In this document: one piece after another, positions 1 to 5,982 of the stretch | Numbering within the stretch: the first letter of the stretch is position 1 | Layout: every line of letters starts with the position of its first letter | NCBI GenBank assembly: GCA_964541595.1 | Contig: CAZIRO010000134.1 | Coordinates: 1-7,819 of the forward strand | Reading direction: 5' to 3' | Source: CAZIRO01 sp964541595 | GTDB taxonomy: Bacteria; Acidobacteriota; HRBIN11 | Length of the DNA stretch: 7,819 nt | Made by a program: the position numbers and the translations under genes | The notes under the pieces: generated by a model | Database searches by the model: none | The model's input: the letters and a program-made list of their open reading frames with translations, nothing else | Told to the model about the DNA's origin: nothing

Positions 1-14
1 GGAAAAAGGAATAT

Positions 15-115
15 CTTTTGTAGGGATTCATCGTTCCTCCTCCTTTCTCTTTTTTGGTTTGTTTCCCTCTAGCCTACACAAACGATGAATCCCCTTCCAT
101 TCCCTCCCGCAAAAG
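15..115. repeat. Interrupted inverted repeat around a pyrimidine-rich loop
   Basis: GGGATTCATCGTT at 23-35 is repeated as its exact reverse complement at 81-93 (13 bp). An outer pair, CTTTTG at 15-20 and CAAAAG at 110-115, extends it, with about 14 unpaired bases inserted in the right arm. The 45-nt loop (36-80) is mostly C and T and includes a run of six T at 50-55. As RNA it could form a long hairpin. It might be the 3' end of a transcript entering from the left or a small repetitive element. The loop is too long for a standard intrinsic terminator. No gene was found in 1-226. Confidence 0.6.
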
Positions 116-129
116 TGATGATAACTCAG

Positions 130-226
130 CAGGTCCCAGGTGTCAGGTGTCCAGGCCGGGAGACGGAAGACAGGGGACGGGGCATCGCATGGGCGGGGGA
201 TAGCGCATGACCGCATGGGTGTGCAC
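130..226 (+). repeat. Intergenic repeat, left copy
   Basis: This stretch matches 7716-7819 in the same orientation. Positions 130-151 match 7716-7737 with one mismatch. Positions 157-178 match 7750-7771 exactly, and 179-226 match 7772-7819 with a handful of mismatches. The middle differs in length (about 5 nt in the left copy, 12 in the right). Internally it has tandem AGGTGTC units and a degenerate run of seven-base units ending in GAC. It ends directly at the -35 box of the amt promoter. No open frame in it looks coding. Confidence 0.85.
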
Positions 227-255
227 TTGACATCCGAACGGAAAGGGTATATATT
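227..255 (+). promoter_or_regulatory. Sigma70-type promoter of the amt operon
   Basis: TTGACA at 227-232 is a perfect -35 hexamer. It is followed by a 17-bp spacer and TATATT at 250-255, one base from the TATAAT consensus. Transcription should start near 261-263, giving a leader of about 220 nt before the amt ATG at 481. No sigma54 (-24/-12) element was seen, so control is more likely exerted in the leader RNA than by NtrC. This is read from sequence only. Confidence 0.8.
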
Positions 256-271
256 TAGGATCCCATTTTTC

Positions 272-292
272 CGGAACAAGAGACTGTCGCCG
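272..292 (+). promoter_or_regulatory. ANTAR-type hexaloop hairpin 1 in the amt leader
   Basis: Pairs are 272-274 with 290-292 (CGG/CCG) and 276-278 with 285-287 (ACA/TGT), separated by a small 1x2 internal loop. The apical loop is AGAGAC at 279-284, with A at loop position 1 and G at position 4. This pattern is the hallmark of RNA hairpins bound by ANTAR-domain antiterminators such as NasR and EutV. It is the weakest of the three hairpins because the stem is short. It lies about 14 nt upstream of hairpin 2, which suits the usual two-hairpin target. Confidence 0.5.
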
Positions 293-306
293 CTGTGCAG
301 CAGCTG

Positions 307-337
307 GGATGGTCCGCGCAATGAGGCGCGCCCATCC
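307..337 (+). promoter_or_regulatory. ANTAR-type hexaloop hairpin 2 in the amt leader
   Basis: The lower stem GGATGG (307-312) pairs with CCATCC (332-337). After a small internal loop the upper stem CGCGC (315-319) pairs with GCGCG (326-330). The loop AATGAG at 320-325 has A1 and G4, as in known ANTAR target hairpins. The stem is strong, with 11 Watson-Crick pairs. Its 3' half is also needed by the terminator-like fold at 328-353, so the two structures exclude each other, which is the geometry of ANTAR antitermination. Confidence 0.65.
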
Positions 338-353
338 GATCCAGGTGGCGTTT
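328..353 (+). terminator. Candidate conditional terminator in the amt leader
   Basis: GCGCCCATC (328-336) can pair with GGTGGCGT (344-351), with one bulged C at 331 and one or two G-T pairs, around a seven-base loop. TTTCCTC follows from 351. The T run is short, so intrinsic termination would be weak or would need help. The fold uses the same bases as the 3' arm of hairpin 2 (326-337). Stabilising that hairpin with an ANTAR protein would therefore prevent it. The call rests on this mutual exclusion more than on terminator strength. Confidence 0.35.
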
Positions 354-364
354 CCTCAACGACG

Positions 365-389
365 AGCGCACGCAAGGTCGCGTGTCGCT
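365..389 (+). promoter_or_regulatory. ANTAR-type hexaloop hairpin 3 in the amt leader
   Basis: AGCGCACGC (365-373) pairs with GCGTGTCGCT (380-389), nine pairs with a single bulged T at 385. The loop AAGGTC (374-379) again carries A1 and G4. It is a very stable hairpin and could be the second partner of hairpin 2, with a 27-nt linker, or part of a three-hairpin target. No T run follows, so it is not itself an intrinsic terminator. Confidence 0.55.
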
Positions 390-421
390 CCTGCAAATCG
401 TTGCCTCGCCAATGGTGGCTT

Positions 422-448
422 CCCTGTAAACTCCCAGGGTTGCGTTTT
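422..448 (+). promoter_or_regulatory. Hairpin with trailing T-rich sequence upstream of amt
   Basis: CCCTG (422-426) pairs with CAGGG (435-439) around an eight-base loop, followed by TTGCGTTTT. A wider pairing, CCTCGC (404-409) with GCGAGG (449-454), could enclose it and is followed by ATTTCT. Either form could act as a weak attenuator between the hexaloop hairpins and the amt ribosome site at 470-474. The stem is short and termination is uncertain. Confidence 0.25.
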
Positions 449-480
449 GCGAGGATTTCTATTGCCTGTGGAGGTATACC

Positions 481-1905
481 ATGCGGGGGAACACACGGAT
501 CGGATGGGTCCCTGTGGCTATCGTTCTGGTCTTCGGCATGGCGGGGACCGCACACGCCGGCGACGGGACGACAACCGTTGACGCTGTGGTACGCGCGGTC
601 GATACCGCCTGGGTGCTCGTTGCCGCTGCACTGGTTTTCTTCATGCAGGCCGGTTTTGCACTCCTCGGTGCCGGTCTGATCCGCTCAAAAAATACGGTCA
701 ACTACCTGACCAAGAGTTTTATGGACTTCTGCATCGGCGGTCTGGCATTCTGGGCCTTCGGATTCGCGTTGATGTTCGGCGGATCGGCCGCGGCACCCGG
801 TTTGGATCATGGCACTCCGTTGATCGGCCAATCCGGATTTTTCCTCCTCGGTCCAGCGAATCACCCGTCCACCATGCTGCTCTGGCTGTTTCAGATGGTC
901 TTCGCCGCGACGGCGGCCACGATCGTTGCTGGCGCGGTCGCGGAACGCATGAAACTGCAGGCGTATCTCGCGTACAGTTTCCTCGTATCCGGAATCATTT
1001 ATCCGATTTACGGCCACTGGGTCTGGGGCAACGGCTGGCTGGCCAACCTCGGGCAGTATCTGCCCTTCCTCGGTGCGGACACCGGTGCCGTGGACTTCGC
1101 AGGGTCCGGTGTGGTCCACGCTGTCGGTGGACTCGTCGCACTCGTCGCAGCGCGGATGGTCGGGCCCCGGATCGGCAAGTTCAATCCGGACGGATCGGCG
1201 AACGTATTTCCCGGGCACAACATGGTGTATGTCGTGACCGGGACGTTCATTCTCTTCTTCGGGTGGTTCGGATTCAATGCCGGTTCCACGCTGGCCGCAA
1301 TGGATCCACAGGTTTCGACCATCGCGGTGAACACCCTGCTCGCTGGTGCGGCCGGTGCGGTTACGGCACTGTACTTCAGTCTGATCCGGACCGGCAAGGC
1401 AGACATCGTGATGGCCTGCAATGGTGCCCTGGCCGGTCTCGTGGGCATCACCGCGCCCTGCGCGTATGTCCCCTCGTGGGCCGCCGTGGTCATCGGTTTC
1501 GTGGCCGCGATGGTGATGATCGGGAGTCTGCGTTTTGTGGAACACGTGCTGCACGTGGATGACGTCGTCGGTGCCGTTTCCGTCCACGGCGGTGCCGGTC
1601 TGTGGGGGCTCCTCGCGGTCGGTATCTTCGCCGACGGATCATACGGTGGTGTACGCGGACTCATCGTCGGGGAATGGACGCAATTCGTCGCGCAGTTGAT
1701 CAGTATCGTGACCGTGACCGCATGGTCGCTGGTCACCGGATACATCCTCTTCGGGATGTTACGCAACACGATCGGTTTACGGGTCTCCCCCGCCGAAGAA
1801 CGGGCCGGACTGGACGTTCCCGAACACGGGGTGGAGACCTACCCGGAAGGCCGATGGTTGACCTCCGGGATCATCATCACCTCTTCGGAATCCCAGGGAG
1901 GCTAA
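481..1905 (+). CDS. amt: Ammonium transporter (Amt/Rh family)
   Basis: This 474-residue membrane protein conducts ammonium across the inner membrane. A signal peptide is visible (hydrophobic 9-21, likely cut after the AHA at 24-26), as in AmtB, followed by about 11 membrane helices. Diagnostic motifs are DFAGSGVVH at 205-213 and GWFGFNAGS at 261-269. The twin pore histidines are His213 and His369 (E. coli His168 and His318). The Phe gate is probably Phe141 and Phe265, and Asp205 matches Asp160. The conserved cytoplasmic tail (LRVSPAEE...GLD..EHG, about 433-450) is present and is where GlnK proteins act in other systems, yet no glnK gene lies nearby. The ATG has a GGAGG six bases upstream (470-474). 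It is the first gene after the promoter and hairpin leader, so it should be the most directly controlled one. Confidence 0.97.
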   Translation: MRGNTRIGWVPVAIVLVFGMAGTAHAGDGTTTVDAVVRAVDTAWVLVAAALVFFMQAGFALLGAGLIRSKNTVNYLTKSFMDFCIGGLAFWAFGFALMFGGSAAAPGLDHGTPLIGQSGFFLLGPANHPSTMLLWLFQMVFAATAATIVAGAVAERMKLQAYLAYSFLVSGIIYPIYGHWVWGNGWLANLGQYLPFLGADTGAVDFAGSGVVHAVGGLVALVAARMVGPRIGKFNPDGSANVFPGHNMVYVVTGTFILFFGWFGFNAGSTLAAMDPQVSTIAVNTLLAGAAGAVTALYFSLIRTGKADIVMACNGALAGLVGITAPCAYVPSWAAVVIGFVAAMVMIGSLRFVEHVLHVDDVVGAVSVHGGAGLWGLLAVGIFADGSYGGVRGLIVGEWTQFVAQLISIVTVTAWSLVTGYILFGMLRNTIGLRVSPAEERAGLDVPEHGVETYPEGRWLTSGIIITSSESQGG

Positions 1906-1908
1906 ACC

Positions 1909-3054
1909 ATGGAATTACAGATCTTCTGGGGATGGATCGGGTTTTTATTTTTCCTGATGCTGTGGGCGATCCTGCCCGCTCGATTGCGCCGGCGTGTAAC
2001 AGGACACCCGACTGTTCCGGCACCCGTACGATCCGTTCCGTCGACACCACAAAAAGAAACGGACACACCCGCGACGCTGCAGTCTCCAGCCGAACAGGTT
2101 CGGGAACGCATCGGGGAACTGCACGTCTATCTGACGACCACGCCGGCGGCAGCCGGGGGGTATGCGATCGCCGGCCATCTGAACGGGTTTGCATTCACGA
2201 TACCCGTTCAATCGAGTGTACGACGCAACGGTCGGGGCGCCATGCGTCAGGAGATGTTCCGGGTCGATCTCCTCGGCATGCACATCGTCGCGCGGTCACT
2301 GCGGGAACTGCTGCCCCGTGTAGAAACGGTATTGCAGGGTCTGATGTGGGCCGGTCACGGCCCCGCATGGGCCGTTCGGGTTCACCTGCCGAATCAAACG
2401 GTCTGTTACATCCCGGTGTATGCGAACGCGACCGGGTGGAGTACGCACATCCCGGACGGTCCCATGACGCATGCATCCGACGCGCACTCGCTTCTCACAC
2501 GTATTGCCACCTGTATGGGCGTGTCCGTCAACGCGTGTGAACCCGTCATGCCGAATACGCAGTTGCAGTGGATCACGCCCGTCGGGTACCTGCACGCCTC
2601 TGACCACCCGGACCGTACCTATCCGGTGTTTTATGCCGACGGCACGATCCGTGTGGTCGGGGTCGACCGATTGCACGCGTATCCGGCGACTGAACCCATT
2701 CGCTGGTTGGAATGGGCGCCACGGCTTGCGGCCGCATTTCACCGCCCGATGGTCCTTGTGATCACCGATATTGCCGATACGGTGTACCTGGCGGAGACAC
2801 CGTCTGCACGTGCGTTTCGATGTCTTCAACAGGACAACGGTCGCCTGCGTTCCATGCAGATCCCGATATGGCAGATCGCCGAACACCACGTGGCCGTAAT
2901 CCATCAAAACGGTCGATTGACGCTCTGCACTGCACCGCAACCGGAAGAACTGCGCGCACATACGGCACGCTATCTGGTACGCAGCGGTCAGATCCCGGAA
3001 CCGGACCATCTGCAGTGGGTTCCGCCAACCCGCCTGCGGGCCGTGTCATTCTAA
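1909..3054 (+). CDS. Unrecognised single-pass membrane-anchored protein
   Basis: I do not recognise this 381-residue protein. It begins with one hydrophobic helix (about 5-23, rich in W, F and L) followed at once by RLRRR. By the positive-inside rule this should leave the rest in the cytoplasm. A Pro/Thr-rich linker (about 32-60) leads to a soluble region of mixed alpha/beta appearance to the C-terminus. It contains scattered Cys and His but no motif I can assign. It is not NfeD or SppA, the usual neighbours of SPFH proteins, since neither the OB-fold end nor the protease signatures are visible. The start has GGGAGG seven bases upstream (1896-1901), partly inside the end of amt, and the gap is 3 bp, so translation is probably coupled. 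Lying between Amt and a flotillin, it may be an adaptor between them; that is inference only. Confidence 0.85.
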   Translation: MELQIFWGWIGFLFFLMLWAILPARLRRRVTGHPTVPAPVRSVPSTPQKETDTPATLQSPAEQVRERIGELHVYLTTTPAAAGGYAIAGHLNGFAFTIPVQSSVRRNGRGAMRQEMFRVDLLGMHIVARSLRELLPRVETVLQGLMWAGHGPAWAVRVHLPNQTVCYIPVYANATGWSTHIPDGPMTHASDAHSLLTRIATCMGVSVNACEPVMPNTQLQWITPVGYLHASDHPDRTYPVFYADGTIRVVGVDRLHAYPATEPIRWLEWAPRLAAAFHRPMVLVITDIADTVYLAETPSARAFRCLQQDNGRLRSMQIPIWQIAEHHVAVIHQNGRLTLCTAPQPEELRAHTARYLVRSGQIPEPDHLQWVPPTRLRAVSF

Positions 3055-3075
3055 ACCCCGAACCGGAGGACGATC

Positions 3076-4458
3076 ATGACCGCATGGGCGATCGCCGGCG
3101 GCCTCCTCGGAATCGCCGCCCTGATTGCACTGTGGGCCTGGCGCTACACAAAAGCCGGCCCGAACGAAGTCCTCATCGTGGCCGGACGACAGCGCACCGT
3201 GACGCTGCCGGACGGGACCCGCCGACGGGTGGGGTATCGTCTGGTTCGCGGAGGTACGTTTGTCTGGCCCATTCTGGAACGCGCCCAGCGTCTGTCTCTG
3301 GAACTCCATACCCTGGAGGTCCAGACCGCCGATGCGTATACCGCACACGGCGTGCGCGTCCTTGTGGACGCGGTCGCACACGTGAAAATCCGTAGCGATG
3401 AAACTTCGATCGAACTCGCTGCGGAACAGTTTCTCTCGAAATCGGCACAGGACATTCGACGCGTGGCCATGCAGACCATTGCGGGACACCTGCGGGCGGT
3501 GGTCGGTACGATGAGTGTCGAAGACGTATACCTCAAACGGGGCGAACTCGCCGCGCGGGTGCGTGAGGCTGCCGCGCGCGATCTCGCCCGGATGGGCATG
3601 GATATCGTCTCCCTGACCATCCGCCATGTGGCCGATGAAGAGGGATATATCGATGCCCTCGGACGGCCCCGGGTGGCGCAGGTCAAACAGGAAGCCGCCG
3701 TTGCCGAAGCCGAGGCCGACCGGATCGCCCGCATCGCACGTCTGGAATCCGACCGCGCGGTGGAAGCCGCCCGACGCGAACTGGAAGCACAACGCGCCGA
3801 AGCCGATCTGACGTATGAACTGCATAAACAAAAGGTCGCACAGACGGTCAAGCGTGAGGAATTGCAGGTCGCACTCGTCGAAAAAGAAATGCAGATCAAG
3901 ATCGAGGAACAGGAGATCGCACGGAAACAAAAAGAACTCCTCGCGACCGTGGAACTGCCGGCAAGTGCCGAAAAGAAACGGATCGAAATGCTTGCCGAAG
4001 CCGAACGTGCGCGCCTGGAATCCGAAGCCGTCGGAAAGGCCGCACAGATCCGTGCCGCCGGAGAAGCCGAAGCAGAAGCGATTCGGGCCAAAGGACTCGC
4101 CGAAGCGGATGCCATGCGTGCCAAGAGCATGGCCTGGAAGGAGTACAACGATGCTGCCATCACGCAGATGGTGGTCGAGATCCTGCCCCGCCTGGCCGCA
4201 TCGATCGCCGAACCACTCGCCAGGACGGACAAGATCGTCATCGTGGGCAGCAACGGTCACGGTGCCGGCGCCAGTCGAATCACCGGCGATATCACGGAGA
4301 TCCTCGCCCAGTTACCGACCGTGGTGGAGAGCCTGACCGGGGTGCAGTTGCAGCGCCTGATCCGGCGGATTCGCGGTTCGGCGGATGTGCCTCCGGCGGA
4401 ATCTTCATCACCCACACCGTCTGAATCGGTATCTCTGACATCCGGAGGACAGGAATGA
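3076..4458 (+). CDS. Flotillin-family SPFH membrane scaffold protein
   Basis: This 460-residue protein has the full flotillin layout. An N-terminal membrane segment (about 3-22) is followed by an SPFH/PHB domain (about 25-195), with family-typical stretches around GTMSVED (144-150), DLARMGMDIVSLTIR (169-183) and GYIDALG (190-196). A long Glu/Ala-rich coiled coil (about 200-355) carries repeated A-E-A-E units. A conserved C-terminal block has YNDAAITQMVVEILPR (357-372) and EPLARTDKIVIVG (379-391). Flotillins oligomerise under the inner membrane and organise membrane microdomains. A tail of about 25 residues rich in Ser and Pro ends the protein. GGAGG at 3065-3069 sets the start. The gap to the upstream gene is 21 bp and its stop overlaps the glnA start (ATGA), so it is tied to GS synthesis. 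A flotillin inside an ammonium-assimilation operon is unusual. Confidence 0.93.
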   Translation: MTAWAIAGGLLGIAALIALWAWRYTKAGPNEVLIVAGRQRTVTLPDGTRRRVGYRLVRGGTFVWPILERAQRLSLELHTLEVQTADAYTAHGVRVLVDAVAHVKIRSDETSIELAAEQFLSKSAQDIRRVAMQTIAGHLRAVVGTMSVEDVYLKRGELAARVREAAARDLARMGMDIVSLTIRHVADEEGYIDALGRPRVAQVKQEAAVAEAEADRIARIARLESDRAVEAARRELEAQRAEADLTYELHKQKVAQTVKREELQVALVEKEMQIKIEEQEIARKQKELLATVELPASAEKKRIEMLAEAERARLESEAVGKAAQIRAAGEAEAEAIRAKGLAEADAMRAKSMAWKEYNDAAITQMVVEILPRLAASIAEPLARTDKIVIVGSNGHGAGASRITGDITEILAQLPTVVESLTGVQLQRLIRRIRGSADVPPAESSSPTPSESVSLTSGGQE

Positions 4459-5936
4459 AGCGATGGGACGTGACCCGAAGTGGATTCGGTCGCCTCTGTC
4501 CGATCAAACCCCTGCGGCGGCCGGAAGACGTCATCGCATGGGCACGGGAACGGGAAGTCGCCATGGTCGATCTGCGATTTACTGACCTGCTGGGTACCTG
4601 GCAGCACATCTCGATCCCGATGACGGAACTCGATGAAGGGGTGTTTTTCGAGGGTGTCGGATTCGACGGCTCGAGTATCCGGGGGTTTCAGCAGATCAAT
4701 GAAAGCGATATGGTACTGATCCCGGACCCGAGCACGGCGTTCATCGATCCGTTCTGCGCGACGACCACAATGGTACTCATCTGCGACGTCCACGATCCGG
4801 TGACCCGACAACCGTATACACGTGACCCCCGGTACATCGCCCGCAAGGCGGAACGGTACCTCATCGAAACCGGTATCGCCGACACGAGTTACTGGGGACC
4901 CGAACTGGAGTTCTTCGTATTTGACGACGTGCGCTATGACCAGAACGCGCACAGTGCGTACTATTTTGTGGACTCCGAAGAGGGCATCTGGAACAGCGGC
5001 CGCGGTGACAGCGGTCGACCGAATCTGGGTCACCGTCCCCGCTGGAAAGAGGGGTATTTCCCCGTACCGCCGGTCGACAGTCTGCAGGACCTGCGCTCCG
5101 AGATGGTGCTGCGCCTCCTGGAAGTCGGTATCGAAGTCGAAGCGCACCACCACGAAGTCGCCACCGCTGGCCAGTGCGAAATCGATATGCGGTTCACCAC
5201 GCTGACACGTATGGCCGATCAGGTGATGATCTACAAGTACATCATCAAGAACGTCGCCCGCATGCACGGTCGCACCGTGACATTCATGCCGAAACCGCTG
5301 TTCGGGGATAACGGGTCCGGTATGCACACGCACCAGAGTCTCTGGAAACAGGGTCATAACCTGTTCTGGGACCCGAGCGGATACGCCGGCCTGTCCGAAC
5401 TCGCGCTGCACTATATCGGTGGGCTGCTGACGCATACACCGGCGGTGATGGCATTCTGCGCACCAACGACGAATTCCTATCGGCGACTGGTGCCCGGTTA
5501 CGAGGCACCGGTCAATCTCGCGTACTCCCGGCGCAACCGCAGTGCCAGTATCCGCGTACCGATGTATTCCGATAACCCGAAAGCGAAACGGATCGAGTAC
5601 CGGTGCCCCGATCCGATGGCCAATCCGTATCTGGCGTTCGCCGCACTGCTCATGGCCGGTCTGGACGGGATCCGGAATCGCCTGGATCCGGGAGATCCCC
5701 TGGACGAAGACATCTATGAACTGCCGCCCGAAGAACGCGCGCGTATTCGCCAGGTTCCCGGATCGCTGGCGGAAGCCCTGGATGCCCTGGAACAGGACCA
5801 CGCGTTCCTCCTGGAGGGTGACGTGTTCACACCGGACGTGGTGGAAACCTGGATCGAACTGAAACGCACGCGTGAAGTCGACGCCATTCGGTTGCGCCCG
5901 CACCCGTACGAGTTCTATCTTTACTATGACGGATGA
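4455..5936 (+). CDS. glnA: Glutamine synthetase type I (GSI-beta-like)
   Basis: This enzyme joins ammonia to glutamate using ATP, in the cytoplasm, as a dodecamer in this family. The 493-residue protein shows FDGSSI at 70-75, GPELEFF at 148-154, HHHEVA at 231-236, NGSGMHTHQS at 286-295 and NSYRRLVPGYEAP at 340-352. Likely metal or substrate residues are Glu150, Glu152, Glu242, His291, Arg344, Glu350 and Glu381. IYELPPEE at 420-427 holds Tyr421, equivalent to the adenylylated Tyr397 of the E. coli enzyme, so GlnE-type modification is possible. Relative to E. coli there is an extra N-terminal stretch of about 21 residues, rich in Arg and Lys. The strong GGAGG at 4444-4448 supports this start, and the next internal Met (37) would remove conserved sequence. 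It overlaps the flotillin stop by 4 bp. Confidence 0.97.
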   Translation: MKRWDVTRSGFGRLCPIKPLRRPEDVIAWAREREVAMVDLRFTDLLGTWQHISIPMTELDEGVFFEGVGFDGSSIRGFQQINESDMVLIPDPSTAFIDPFCATTTMVLICDVHDPVTRQPYTRDPRYIARKAERYLIETGIADTSYWGPELEFFVFDDVRYDQNAHSAYYFVDSEEGIWNSGRGDSGRPNLGHRPRWKEGYFPVPPVDSLQDLRSEMVLRLLEVGIEVEAHHHEVATAGQCEIDMRFTTLTRMADQVMIYKYIIKNVARMHGRTVTFMPKPLFGDNGSGMHTHQSLWKQGHNLFWDPSGYAGLSELALHYIGGLLTHTPAVMAFCAPTTNSYRRLVPGYEAPVNLAYSRRNRSASIRVPMYSDNPKAKRIEYRCPDPMANPYLAFAALLMAGLDGIRNRLDPGDPLDEDIYELPPEERARIRQVPGSLAEALDALEQDHAFLLEGDVFTPDVVETWIELKRTREVDAIRLRPHPYEFYLYYDG

Positions 5937-5982
5937 TCCGCCCATCACGCTTTCGAAGTTGGATGGTGGAAGGAAACGCCCC

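Noticed and set aside
130..226. CRISPR array or tRNA gene in the repeat region
   Set aside because: The short AGGTGTC units have no regular spacers, and no cloverleaf or CCA end could be found.
227..480. Sigma54 promoter or NtrC site upstream of amt
   Set aside because: No GG-N10-GC element with the TGGCAC/TTGC context was found, whereas a near-consensus sigma70 promoter is present.
140..679. Open frame of 179 codons starting in the left repeat and running through the leader into amt
   Set aside because: It crosses the promoter and hairpins, overlaps amt in another frame, and has no ribosome site or coherent protein features.
1909..3054. NfeD or SppA-like partner of the flotillin
   Set aside because: Neither the NfeD C-terminal beta domain nor protease Ser/Lys motifs are visible, and the single N-terminal helix topology differs from NfeD.
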